Source of the DNA: an uncultured Caproiciproducens sp.
Lineage (GTDB): Bacteria > Bacillota > Clostridia > Oscillospirales > Acutalibacteraceae
Assembly: GCF_963664915.1 (NCBI RefSeq)
Contig: NZ_OY761810.1
Span: forward strand, 1,564,661-1,628,660
Direction of reading: 5' to 3'
Length of the DNA stretch: 64,000 nucleotides
Under the pieces are notes generated by a model. The model worked only from the letters and a program-made list of their open reading frames with translations. It was not told the origin of the DNA and ran no database searches. This document shows, piece by piece, positions 56,081 to 63,937 of the stretch. A program made the position numbers and the translations under genes. The first letter of the stretch is position 1. Every line of letters starts with the position of its first letter.

Positions 56081-56541
56081 TGAATAAAGAATATATGGAG
56101 TCGTTTTCCAGTGCTTTTTTAAATGTAATGCCGCAGCTTGGAGTGGTGGATGTTAAACGGAACAGTGAAACCGAATGTGGTCATTTAATAAAGTCACCCG
56201 GCGTGGTAGTGATTATTGGTATAACAGGAGATCTTCATGGAAATGTATATTTTACTATGGGTGAAGACTGCGCTAAAAAAGTAGCTTCAAGTATGATGGG
56301 GGGAATGGATGTCCCTCAGTTTGATGAGATGGTGCAGAGCGCGGTGTCTGAACTGAGCAATATGCTTGCCGCGACAGCGTGCACGGATTTGTCGGGGAAA
56401 GGAATCAATGCCGACATTTCAACGCCGACTTTAATACATGGAGATTTTACAGCCGATGCCAGCCTAAAACTTGTTACATGTCTGGAAATGCTGGCGGATG
56501 GATGGCCGTTCTACATCTATCTGTCATTGGAACAGAAATAA
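56080..56541 (+). CDS. cheX: CheX-family chemotaxis phosphatase
   Basis: About 153 residues from the ATG at 56080, which overlaps the TGA of the upstream gene. MMGGMDVPQFDEMVQSAVSELSNMLAATA carries the SELSNM (ExxN) active site that attacks CheY-P. In thermophiles and spirochaetes CheX is a CheY-P phosphatase. Two CheX domains in tandem genes with one receiver suggest a dedicated signalling module. Confidence 0.88.
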   Translation: MNKEYMESFSSAFLNVMPQLGVVDVKRNSETECGHLIKSPGVVVIIGITGDLHGNVYFTMGEDCAKKVASSMMGGMDVPQFDEMVQSAVSELSNMLAATACTDLSGKGINADISTPTLIHGDFTADASLKLVTCLEMLADGWPFYIYLSLEQK

Positions 56542-56557
56542 AGGCAATATGCATAAG

Positions 56558-56598
56558 AAGGATCCATAGCAGATTTTCTGCTGTGGATCCTTGTTTTT
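56558..56598. terminator. Terminator between cheX and the MCP gene
   Basis: A 16-bp stem (AAGGATCCATAGCAGA / TCTGCTGTGGATCCTT, one G-U), followed by TTGTTTTTA on the plus strand. It separates convergent chemotaxis operons. Confidence 0.8.
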
Positions 56599-56621
56599 AT
56601 ATATACGTTGTTAAAATAAAA

Positions 56622-59081
56622 TCAGTATTTCCCCGATGCAGCGGCAACGGCAGCCTTTGGGGCAGATGCCTTTGCAGGTTTGGCTGTCACTTTCTGATAG
56701 CCGCCGGTTTGGGCGTCCTTGAGCGTAAATTTACCCACCATTTGTGTAAGCATATCCGCCTGACCGGAAAGTTCTTCGCTGGATGCGGCACTTTCTTCCG
56801 CGGTGGCGGAATTTGTCTGCACCACACAGGAGACCTGCTCCAAACCCTGATCGACTTGGGCGATTGCCGCGGCCTGAGATTCAGACGCGGTGGCGATTTC
56901 GCTGACGATGGATGCAGATTTGCCCACGTTTTGTGCTATGATTTCGAGCTTTTCGGCGGTTTGATTTGCGAATTTTGTCCCGAGTTCGACTTTGCTCGTG
57001 GAGCCTTCTATCAGTGCGGTTGTTTCTTTTGCCGCGTTGGCACTTTTTGCAGCAAGATTCCGGACTTCATCGGCAACTACGGCAAATCCCTTACCGTACT
57101 GCCCTGCCCTTGCGGCTTCCACCGCGGCATTTAAAGCGAGAATGTTCGTCTGGAAAGCAATGTCGTCAATTACCTTAATGATTTTGGAAATATTTGCAGA
57201 AGACTCATTGATTTGCTGCATGGAATCGAGCATTTGGGACATTTGTTGATTACCTTCGGCGGCCTGTGTTTTTACCTGAGCGCAAAGATTGTTCGCCTGC
57301 GTCGCATTGGCGGCGTTTTCTTTTGTCTGAGCTGCAATTTCCATGATGGAAGACGTTAACTCCTCCACGGAACTTGCCTGTTCCGTTGCGCCCTGCGCCA
57401 GTGACTGGCTTGCGTCTGAAACCTGCTTGGAACCGACGGAGACCTGATCCGCCGCATTGTTAATTTCGCTTAGCAGTTCGTTAAATGATTGAATGGCATG
57501 ATTGAGTGAAACCTTCATCGTGTTGTATTCACCCTGATAATCTCCGGTCACTTCTACCGTCAGATTTCCCTGTGCGAACTGGGACAGGACTTCAACGGAT
57601 TCACCGATTGGCACGGAGAAGGCTTCCATCGTCTGGTTCAGTCCGGAGATAATCTTACGGTATCCGCCTTCAAATTTCGTGTCGTCACTGCGCGTATCAA
57701 GATTTCCCGCAAGCGCGGCGCCGGCAAGGAAGTTGGAATCTTCAATTAAATCGTGGAGAGCCTGCATCATTTTGACCCCTGACGGCACAAGCTGGTCGTT
57801 TTCAGACCGTCTGCCAATTTTTTTATAGGTGTCAAGCGGACTGATATCCCCCTTTGCAAGCGAAAGAAACAGGTTCTGTACGTTCAGGAGGCTTTCCCTT
57901 ACCCGATTGACGGATTTCGAAAAATCATTCAGCATGCCTTTGTAATTGTCCGACATTTTAGCGGAGTAATCATTTACAGCCATTTTACCCATCACAACGC
58001 CTGCTTCATTCAGCGGAATGGTAATGGATTCAAGCGTCTGGTTAAATCCTTCAATGATTTGGGCAAATCCGCCCTTGACCTTGGCTGCATCCCCTCTTAC
58101 GGTTAAATCACCGTCAGTTCCCGCCTGTGCCAGTTTTCCGGCTTCGCCAAGTAAGGCGTAAAGCGCGGTTCTCACATCATTCAAATGATCAATCAAGGCC
58201 GCAAAGTATCCTTTGTAATGATTATCCAATATTTCAAGTTCTTCACCCTGCGACATTTTGCCGATGTATTCGGAGGCAGTGTCAAGTGGGTCCGCAATGG
58301 ATTCAAGCATATTGTTGAGCTGGTCGATCACCTCTGCGAACAGTCCCTGCATACTGCCGCAGTTTCCACGTTCCGATAAATCGCCCTCGGAAATAGAAAA
58401 GGCCATTCTTTTCGTTTCGCCCACAAGAGAAGCGACGGATTGACGGACGCTGTTTAAATTGCCGATCAGAACAGCGTACTGCCCCTGATAATGATTTTGC
58501 ATATCTTCCTGATGTTCGCCGTTCGCAAGCCTTGCCGCAAAGGTGCAGGAAAGGTCTATCGGCGCTTTTATTGTATCTATTAAAAGATCAATGTCAGAAA
58601 CAATTTCCCGGTAGCCGCCCTGATGGCGGCTTAAATCCGCTTTGATGTCAAACTGTCCAACTGATGCTGAAGAAGTATACAGATCAATATCATTTTTAAG
58701 TTGCTGAAAGGAAAAAATAATTTTTTGAAATGCCTTAACCAGACCATCCGTCGTCTCATTCGGATGCGTATGGATCTCAATGTTGAAATTTCCTTCGGCA
58801 AGGGAGTCGGCAGTGCGAATAAGTTCATTGATCGGATCACTGATGCTGTGGGAGATCAACGTAATTTTTTTATGGGTATACCATGCGCACACAAGAACTA
58901 AAATGATCATAACGATGACGGATAAGTAAAAAATGCCGGAAAGCCTTTCCATGTTTCCCCGCGCAACCATGCCGAGCAATATACACGCCGCCGCGGCTAT
59001 TATAACGTTGGAGGACACATTCAGCACCATAAAAGACTTTTTTAACTTTTGTTCAATGTCGGTTTCACTGTTTTTTTCCAT
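56622..59081 (-). CDS. Methyl-accepting chemotaxis protein with repeated HAMP-like modules
   Basis: 819 residues. Two membrane helices (about 24-42 and 48-68) are separated by only a few residues, so there is no extracytoplasmic sensor. A HAMP domain (about 75-125) is followed by three or more related modules ([50 protein letters not shown] and similar). The signalling tip [23 protein letters not shown] is canonical. The tail is Ala/Lys rich with no CheR-binding pentapeptide. Probably senses an intracellular or membrane cue. Encoded 12 bp after cheW under one c-di-GMP riboswitch. Confidence 0.92.
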   Translation of the reverse strand: MEKNSETDIEQKLKKSFMVLNVSSNVIIAAAACILLGMVARGNMERLSGIFYLSVIVMIILVLVCAWYTHKKITLISHSISDPINELIRTADSLAEGNFNIEIHTHPNETTDGLVKAFQKIIFSFQQLKNDIDLYTSSASVGQFDIKADLSRHQGGYREIVSDIDLLIDTIKAPIDLSCTFAARLANGEHQEDMQNHYQGQYAVLIGNLNSVRQSVASLVGETKRMAFSISEGDLSERGNCGSMQGLFAEVIDQLNNMLESIADPLDTASEYIGKMSQGEELEILDNHYKGYFAALIDHLNDVRTALYALLGEAGKLAQAGTDGDLTVRGDAAKVKGGFAQIIEGFNQTLESITIPLNEAGVVMGKMAVNDYSAKMSDNYKGMLNDFSKSVNRVRESLLNVQNLFLSLAKGDISPLDTYKKIGRRSENDQLVPSGVKMMQALHDLIEDSNFLAGAALAGNLDTRSDDTKFEGGYRKIISGLNQTMEAFSVPIGESVEVLSQFAQGNLTVEVTGDYQGEYNTMKVSLNHAIQSFNELLSEINNAADQVSVGSKQVSDASQSLAQGATEQASSVEELTSSIMEIAAQTKENAANATQANNLCAQVKTQAAEGNQQMSQMLDSMQQINESSANISKIIKVIDDIAFQTNILALNAAVEAARAGQYGKGFAVVADEVRNLAAKSANAAKETTALIEGSTSKVELGTKFANQTAEKLEIIAQNVGKSASIVSEIATASESQAAAIAQVDQGLEQVSCVVQTNSATAEESAASSEELSGQADMLTQMVGKFTLKDAQTGGYQKVTAKPAKASAPKAAVAAASGKY

Positions 59082-59093
59082 ATTTCTTACTCC

Positions 59094-59591
59094 TTAAGCT
59101 TCAATCTTATTTAATATTTCAACTTCATCTTCTTTAAAAATTTGTTCGCAGTCCAGCAAAAGCTGAACGGCATCTCCAACTTTACCGATTCCTTTGATGA
59201 AGCGGTTTCGGTAGCCGATTTTTGTACTTGGAGGCGGTGCAATGCATTCATCCGGAATCATGGCGACTTCACGGACCTCGTCCACAATCAAACCTACCGT
59301 ATAGTTTTGTATATCTACAACGACAATGCAGGTTCGTGCCGTATAGGGAACGACCTCCTTTCTGAATCTAAGCCGCATATCCGCGACCGGTATGATTTTT
59401 CCTCTCAGATTGATGACCCCCTTAATGTAGGTTGGCGATCCGGGGAGGACGCTGATTTTTTGCACTCCGACAATTTCCGTAACAAAACAGATCTCGATTC
59501 CGTAAATCTCCTCACTGAGCGCAAATGTGAGGAATTTTCCGTGTTGTGTGTCCTGCTCTTTCTGTATGATTCTTGTGAGCGTTTCCTTCAT
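59094..59591 (-). CDS. cheW: Chemotaxis coupling protein CheW
   Basis: 165 residues, one CheW domain: GKFLTFALSEEIYGIEICFVTEI, LPGSPTYIKGVINLRGKIIPVADMRLR, CIVVVDI and a C-terminal helix. It couples the MCP encoded next to CheA, which is not in the window. AAAGGAGA precedes the ATG. Transcription should pass through the riboswitch and terminator at 59629-59742. Confidence 0.93.
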   Translation of the reverse strand: MKETLTRIIQKEQDTQHGKFLTFALSEEIYGIEICFVTEIVGVQKISVLPGSPTYIKGVINLRGKIIPVADMRLRFRKEVVPYTARTCIVVVDIQNYTVGLIVDEVREVAMIPDECIAPPPSTKIGYRNRFIKGIGKVGDAVQLLLDCEQIFKEDEVEILNKIEA

Positions 59592-59628
59592 TTAAATATT
59601 CTCCTTTCCACAATTCTGCTGAACATTA

Positions 59629-59660
59629 TAAAAAAGCCGTGGTACAATGTACCACGGCTG
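59629..59660 (-). terminator. Expression-platform terminator of the c-di-GMP riboswitch
   Basis: A perfect 10-bp GC-rich stem (GCCGTGGTAC / GTACCACGGC) with a 3-nt loop, followed on the minus strand by TTTTTT. It comes immediately after the aptamer and 38 bases before cheW. Confidence 0.9.
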
Positions 59661-59661
59661 T

Positions 59662-59742
59662 GCAGCATGGCAACTCGGCTGTCATAGTAATAAAACCTTA
59701 GACCCGCAGCTTTGCGTCCCCGCCTTTTGGCGAGTTTGCTTT
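59662..59742 (-). promoter_or_regulatory. Cyclic di-GMP-I (GEMM-I) riboswitch
   Basis: Read on the minus strand: a GCC-AAAA-GGC tetraloop hairpin, the diagnostic GGGACGCAAAGC, a CTAA bulge, and ATGACAGCCGAGTTGCC closing on the initial AGCAAACTCG. These are the conserved GEMM-I elements in the right order and spacing. It should sense c-di-GMP and decide whether the terminator forms before cheW-MCP. Confidence 0.9.
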
Positions 59743-59789
59743 TTCATTGACTTAATTCTGTATTTGATTTAAATCCAAATAATATGTTA

Positions 59790-59819
59790 ATGAATCAATC
59801 TAATAAATTTGTTTCATTA
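59790..59819 (+). repeat. Left inverted repeat of the invertible element
   Basis: 30 bp, perfectly repeated in inverted orientation at 60586-60615. Together with the neighbouring T-A at 59788-59789 it holds two inverted 11-bp arms, TAATGAATCAA-N10-TTGTTTCATTA (10 of 11 identical), the form expected of a tyrosine recombinase crossover site with a central spacer. Confidence 0.88.
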
Positions 59820-59846
59820 TTAATACGTTAAATTTGGCTTTATAGC

Positions 59847-59876
59847 TTGATATTTCTTTTACTTTCTTTATATATT
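59847..59876 (+). promoter_or_regulatory. Promoter of the recombinase gene
   Basis: TTGATA-N18-TATATT (or N16-TATATA) inside the invertible segment, about 85 bases upstream of the likely recombinase start. Confidence 0.5.
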
Positions 59877-59960
59877 TTAAAAAATGCAATAATATTAAAG
59901 AAACGTTTTAGTAGAAAAACCGATCTCTCTGTAACTGCGATCCAAAATAATATGAATGGA

Positions 59961-60533
59961 ATGAAAAAAATGACAGTTGAACCAATCCGGGATAAAGAAA
60001 ACATTAAAAAGATGTTTTATTACTTAAATGGGAAAGACCATAAATACGGCCTTTTGTTTAAATATGGCCTCAATACAGGTTTGCGAATCAGCGATATTCT
60101 TCCATTGACGGTAAATGATATTTTTAACGAAAACGGAAATTTCAGAGATTATCTCGTAATCAAAGAAAAAAAGACCAGTAAGGTAAAGAAAATTAAACTG
60201 AATAATGCAATCCGCAAAATGTTGGATGCCTATGTAAAAGAATATAGGCTCTCCGGCGATTCTTACCTGTTTTACAGCAAAAAAAGCGGCGGTCATATTC
60301 AGCGCGTACAGGCTTATAAGGTCTTGAAAGAAGCGGCAAATGTTTGCAATGTTGAAAATTTCGGTACGCACAGCATGAGAAAGACATGGGGTTACTGGAC
60401 ATACAAGGCTTCAAAATATAACGTTGGATTAATTATGGAAATGTTCAACCACAGTTCCCAAAATGTGACGCTGCGCTATATCGGAGTCAGTCAAGACCAA
60501 AAAGACGAACTTTACTCTTTAGTGCAATTTTAA
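59961..60533 (+). CDS. Tyrosine recombinase/invertase within an inverted-repeat segment
   Basis: About 190 residues; Met codons at 59952, 59961 and 59970 are all possible, and the last has a GGA site. The catalytic set is visible: Arg in NTGLRISDIL, Lys in the beta-hairpin (KEKKTSKVKKIKL), His-x-x-Arg in THSMRKTWGYW, His in FNHSSQ, and Tyr in RYIGVS. The N-terminal arm-binding region is very short. It is enclosed by a 30-bp perfect inverted repeat, so it probably inverts its own segment, like small site-specific invertases of phase-variation loci (e.g. RecV-type). It could also act on distant sites. Confidence 0.85.
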   Translation: MKKMTVEPIRDKENIKKMFYYLNGKDHKYGLLFKYGLNTGLRISDILPLTVNDIFNENGNFRDYLVIKEKKTSKVKKIKLNNAIRKMLDAYVKEYRLSGDSYLFYSKKSGGHIQRVQAYKVLKEAANVCNVENFGTHSMRKTWGYWTYKASKYNVGLIMEMFNHSSQNVTLRYIGVSQDQKDELYSLVQF

Positions 60534-60549
60534 GAGTTTTATTGTCGAA

Positions 60550-60579
60550 ATATGTTAACGAATCGACGAATCGTGACGA
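60550..60579 (+). repeat. Accessory repeats beside the right inverted repeat
   Basis: ATATGTTAACGAATC (60550-60564) repeats in direct orientation ATATGTTAATGAATC at 59782-59796 (14 of 15). It runs into a tandem 8-bp repeat, ACGAATCG twice (60558-60573). These may be extra recombinase or regulator binding sites of the switch. Confidence 0.5.
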
Positions 60580-60585
60580 TATAAT
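60580..60585 (+). promoter_or_regulatory. Outward-facing -10 box abutting the right inverted repeat
   Basis: A perfect TATAAT directly next to the right repeat, pointing out of the segment. The best -35 is TTAACG at 19-base spacing, so the promoter may be weak or activator dependent. After inversion it would point at the c-di-GMP riboswitch and cheW. Confidence 0.4.
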
Positions 60586-60615
60586 TAATGAAACAAATTT
60601 ATTAGATTGATTCAT
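60586..60615 (-). repeat. Right inverted repeat of the invertible element
   Basis: Exact reverse complement of 59790-59819 over 30 bp. The repeats enclose 766 bp holding the recombinase gene. Sequence similarity fades within a few bases on either side. Confidence 0.88.
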
Positions 60616-60693
60616 AAAATTCCAATATTTACCTTTTAAAATAAAATTTAAAACCGAAGGGTTAAAAAAGTCCATTTTCGGTTGAATATAAAA

Positions 60694-60726
60694 TGCCCCG
60701 CCGAAGATTTTTAGCTTCGGCGGAGC
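60694..60726. terminator. Hairpin right of the invertible element
   Basis: 13-bp stem with one mismatch (TGCCCCGCCGAAG / CTTCGGCGGAGCA) and an 8-nt loop. On the minus strand it is followed by ATTTTAT; on the plus strand by ACTTTATT. A weak insulator between the switch and the secreted-protein gene. Confidence 0.55.
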
Positions 60727-60753
60727 AACTTTATTACAGTTTATTTTTAACTC

Positions 60754-60782
60754 TTGCGGAAATTAGAATGATTCATTATAAT
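60754..60782 (+). promoter_or_regulatory. Promoter of the secreted repeat protein
   Basis: TTGCGG-N17-TATAAT, consensus -10 at optimal spacing, about 160 bases before the TTG start. Confidence 0.65.
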
Positions 60783-60884
60783 ATAAATAAATATGGAAGA
60801 TTTCCCCTCAATTGCAAAATCAATGCGGTTGGGGGGAATTGCATTGACCTTGGGGGATTTACCCCTTCATAAATAATGGAGAGA

Positions 60885-60907
60885 GCCGATATATTATAAT
60901 ATACGGC
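60885..60907. promoter_or_regulatory. Imperfect palindrome in the leader
   Basis: GCCG(A)TATATTA-TAATATACGGC: 11-bp arms with one bulged A. It contains both TATAAT and the octamer GCCGATAT. Either an operator or a leader hairpin 30 bases before the ribosome site. Confidence 0.5.
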
Positions 60908-60951
60908 AAAAGCCAAAATGGGTTTGTTTTGCTCATAGAGGAGGAATTTAA

Positions 60952-62808
60952 TTGAAGAAGATCATTTCAGTTTTATTATCGCTGGCGGTTATCGTTATGT
61001 CGGCTCCGGTGGCTGTTCAGGCAGCGACACAGGATGCGGGAATTGTCGATAAACACGGCGCAAAAACTTATTTGGGAACTGCCTCTGACTGGGGGACGAC
61101 ATGGGATGAGGATAATTTCACGGAAGTCACGGATAAAGATGTCACTTTTCCCGGAAATCTGACCATCAAAGCAGGAGAGGTCAAGGACATTTCGGTGTCT
61201 GGAAGCAATAGTAAATTGACGATAACAAGCGGTACGATGGACGATATTGACTGTGACGGTACGGTGGATGTCACAGCAGGCACCATTGGCTCCATCGAAT
61301 CTAACGGAGACATGGCCTTGAAAGGCGGAACGATTAAGCGCAATGCCCAATCCTATCAGAAGGTGACGATCAGTGGGAAAGTGACCGTGGGCGGCTCTGT
61401 CATAGGGCAGGACGTTGTCTCCTTGGGAAACACGGGTGCAACCATTTCAGGTTCCTTACAGGCTGGCAATACGATCACCTTGACCGGGAATGCATTAAAA
61501 GCAAAAGAGATTAACGGCGAAAGTACAGCGGAGCTTGATATTAAGGGTTATAAAGGTAAACTGCCAACAATCGTGGACATGAGTTCCATTGTGGTGGACG
61601 GCAGCAGTTCGGTGACGGCAAACGGAAATGTGGTAGCGGGAAACTTAACGATTCAACAAAAAGGAGAGTTTGTAACAACTTCTTTACTGGAACTGTATAC
61701 GCTGACGGGACCCGGAACACTTTCTTTTAACGCTGGGAAATTAACCATTCACAACGGGATTACGGGTAAGCCGCTGCTAAATTTCAACAATGCCGTCAAA
61801 AGCGGCGTTACGGCGTTTAAAGCGGACAATGGCATGGTGAGGGAAGACGACGTGCGATTGTATGACTATGAACTTAACAGAGAGTCGAACGACGATTACG
61901 ATAAATTTGTGCTGACCGGTGCTATGAAAGAGGGAATTACGCTGAATAAATCCTCTTTGGCCGTGGACGGCAAAACGCAGGGTTCGGTTGTGGCAAGCGT
62001 TAAACCTTCTTTTTCAGAGTTTGCTGCCGGGACAAAATTAGTTTGGGAGCTGCACGGAGAAACTTCCGCTTTTACCATCAGCTCAAGTGGTTTGACCTGC
62101 AAGGTATCTGCGAACTCTTCTTTGACGGGATCCTATAAAGCGACGCTGGTAGCTTATCTTGTTGACGGCAAAGGAGACAGGCTTACAGATTACAAGTCCG
62201 ACTCCTGTATTCTTAGCTGCGGTACGTCGTCGGGTACGCAGGACCAGCCCGATTCCGGAATGACGCTTGATACCTATACGGTTACCATCGGCGCCGGGAG
62301 CACCTATTGGGTTTTGGCTGATACGAATTCAAAAACAGCACCGGTTCCCATGTCGTATAATTCTTCCGTAGCAACGGTCGGTGCTGCTGCCGCGTACAAT
62401 AAAAATGGAAAGATCGGCTGGATTTATCCTGTCACCGGTGTTGCAAAAGGCGAGGTGACGATCGACATCGGCGGACAGAAGATGATTACGACCATCGCCG
62501 CGGGCAGCATTGTGGTGGATACCGCTTCCTACACCATGAATTCCGGCGGCAAATATTACATCGGCGTAAAAATCAGCGGTATTGATCGTAACAATTTAAA
62601 CGTTCATTCGCAAAACGCATGCACCACGGTACAGTATGCGGGAAAAAATAAAAGCGGACTGGATTTATATGTGGTGGCAGCCGGCCAGACAGGCGTTGGA
62701 GCCGTGGTTTTTGAAATTATCGGCGGTCAGTCGGTACAGACGCAGATCACGGTGCAAAGCGGAGTTCAGCCGCATGGCGTAAGCGGCAGGCTGATTGCGG
62801 CGGCATAG
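60952..62808 (+). CDS. Secreted protein with beta-helix-like and Ig-like regions
   Basis: 618 residues from a TTG with AGGAGG eight bases upstream. Signal peptide KKIISVLLSLAVIVMSAP...VQA, cleaved near residue 25. Residues about 60-260 are short, repetitive beta strands (GTMDDIDCDGTVDVTAGTIG, GTIKRNAQS, ISGSLQAGNTI) like a polymeric beta-solenoid. Residues about 325-430 and 440-615 look like Ig-like or cadherin-like domains. No anchor motif is seen, so it is free or non-covalently held at the surface. Family not recognised. Confidence 0.8.
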   Translation: MKKIISVLLSLAVIVMSAPVAVQAATQDAGIVDKHGAKTYLGTASDWGTTWDEDNFTEVTDKDVTFPGNLTIKAGEVKDISVSGSNSKLTITSGTMDDIDCDGTVDVTAGTIGSIESNGDMALKGGTIKRNAQSYQKVTISGKVTVGGSVIGQDVVSLGNTGATISGSLQAGNTITLTGNALKAKEINGESTAELDIKGYKGKLPTIVDMSSIVVDGSSSVTANGNVVAGNLTIQQKGEFVTTSLLELYTLTGPGTLSFNAGKLTIHNGITGKPLLNFNNAVKSGVTAFKADNGMVREDDVRLYDYELNRESNDDYDKFVLTGAMKEGITLNKSSLAVDGKTQGSVVASVKPSFSEFAAGTKLVWELHGETSAFTISSSGLTCKVSANSSLTGSYKATLVAYLVDGKGDRLTDYKSDSCILSCGTSSGTQDQPDSGMTLDTYTVTIGAGSTYWVLADTNSKTAPVPMSYNSSVATVGAAAAYNKNGKIGWIYPVTGVAKGEVTIDIGGQKMITTIAAGSIVVDTASYTMNSGGKYYIGVKISGIDRNNLNVHSQNACTTVQYAGKNKSGLDLYVVAAGQTGVGAVVFEIIGGQSVQTQITVQSGVQPHGVSGRLIAAA

Positions 62809-62846
62809 AACGGCTTGGAAATCACGAGTCGAACCCAAAAAACCAA

Positions 62847-62900
62847 AGGAGCATATTCGGAGAAAACCCGTAAAAGGGGTGATTTCCGTATATGCTCTTT
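62847..62900 (+). terminator. Terminator-like hairpin after the secreted protein gene
   Basis: GAGCATATTCGG pairs with CCGTATATGCTC (one mismatch) around a 25-nt loop containing its own ACCC/GGGGT stem; CTTTCTGTTTC follows. Confidence 0.6.
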
Positions 62901-62971
62901 CTGTTTCAAAATTTTAATCCAGTGTCAATTCAAAAAAATTAGTTTGCAGCGGATAGGAATTGAAAGTTTTG

Positions 62972-62980
62972 TGGTATAAT
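62972..62980 (+). promoter_or_regulatory. Extended -10 promoter of the DUF2156 gene
   Basis: TGGTATAAT matches TGnTATAAT, about 50 bases before the ATG; AAGGAGA precedes the start. Confidence 0.5.
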
Positions 62981-63031
62981 ATAATTTATGTTCAAATTCG
63001 GCAAAAGTAAAGTTATTATTAAGGAGAAAGT

Positions 63032-63937
63032 ATGCTTGCATTCAAACCAATAGAAGCTGAAAATCTTACAGCTTTATCGCAGTATTTTAAGTGCCAAAAT
63101 TTCAGGACCTGCGACTATTCCATCGCTGGAATATTCATGTGGAGAAAATTCTTTTACAGCGAATATGCAATTTATGAAAATATGTTGCTTTTTAAAGTTA
63201 CATATATAAATGGCGCAATCGCCTTTACCTTTCCAATCGGCTGCGGGTCAACCGATGATGCTCTAGGACAGTTGGAGGATTATGCGAGGCAAGAAAAAAT
63301 ACCGTTGTCTTTCTGTACGGTGCCTCAGGATGGACTTGCCATACTGGAAAAACGATATGGTGGCAAGATCACTCATACGGAAAACCGTGACTGGTTCGAT
63401 TATCTTTATTTCCGTGCCGATATGCAGACTTTTGCCGGCAGAAGATTCAGCGGACAGAGAAACCATATCAATAAATTTAAAAAGCTATATCCCGATTACC
63501 GTTATGTCCCAATTAACATGAAGAATATCGGCAGGGTGATTGAATTTTTCGGCAGTTATGCAGAGGAGCATGTCAAAGAAAATCCGATTGCCAAAGAGGA
63601 ATCTTTTCGCGCAAAAGAGATTTTGCCATATTTTGAGCAATTTGGACTCTTGGGCGGATTTATCGAAGTGGAAGGAAAGATCGTTGCCTTTTCCGTGGGG
63701 GAAATTGTGGGGGATACTCTGTTTGTCCACATTGAAAAGGCGCTTAAAGAATATGAAGGCTCCTATCAGATGATGGTCAAGGAATTTGCCGTTCATGAGG
63801 CAAATGAAGAAGTCTGTTACATTAACCGGGAAGAGGACATTGGCGATCTGGGGCTTAGGACCTCCAAACTTTCCTACCATCCCGTACGTCTGCTTGAAAA
63901 ATATTTTGTGACGGTGGAGGCGCCCGCATGGATATAA
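63032..63937 (+). CDS. DUF2156 domain protein (GNAT-like aminoacyltransferase fold)
   Basis: 301 residues. YFKCQNFRTCDYSIAGIFMWRKFF, GQRNHINKFKKLYPDYRY and GLLGGFIEVEGKIVAFSVGE with AVHEANEEVCYINREEDIGDLGLR are typical of soluble clostridial DUF2156 proteins, related to the catalytic part of phosphatidylglycerol lysyltransferases (MprF/FemX-type double GNAT fold). There are no membrane helices. The substrate is unknown; modification of peptidoglycan or lipid with an aminoacyl group is inference. Confidence 0.88.
   Translation: MLAFKPIEAENLTALSQYFKCQNFRTCDYSIAGIFMWRKFFYSEYAIYENMLLFKVTYINGAIAFTFPIGCGSTDDALGQLEDYARQEKIPLSFCTVPQDGLAILEKRYGGKITHTENRDWFDYLYFRADMQTFAGRRFSGQRNHINKFKKLYPDYRYVPINMKNIGRVIEFFGSYAEEHVKENPIAKEESFRAKEILPYFEQFGLLGGFIEVEGKIVAFSVGEIVGDTLFVHIEKALKEYEGSYQMMVKEFAVHEANEEVCYINREEDIGDLGLRTSKLSYHPVRLLEKYFVTVEAPAWI

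Larger units (their letters stand above)
60616..60951. other. Leader and promoter region of the secreted repeat protein
   Basis: About 336 bases: a terminator-like hairpin (60694-60726), the promoter at 60754-60782, a GC-containing imperfect hairpin around 60798-60839, a second weak promoter-like pair (TTGACC at 60844, CATAAA at 60868) and a 23-bp imperfect palindrome (60885-60907) shortly before the ribosome site. The long structured leader suggests post-transcriptional control. It resembles no riboswitch I recognise. Confidence 0.5.

Noticed and set aside
59790-60615. Reading the recombinase and its inverted repeats as an insertion sequence
   Set aside because: The enzyme is a tyrosine recombinase, not a DDE transposase, no target-site duplication is visible outside the repeats, and the repeats look like crossover sites with internal arms.
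60885-60892. GCCGATAT as the -10 box of a SigD (flagellar sigma) promoter
   Set aside because: The octamer matches, but no TAAA lies at the required 15-base spacing; the only nearby TAAA is 11 bases away. The octamer is better explained as part of a palindrome.
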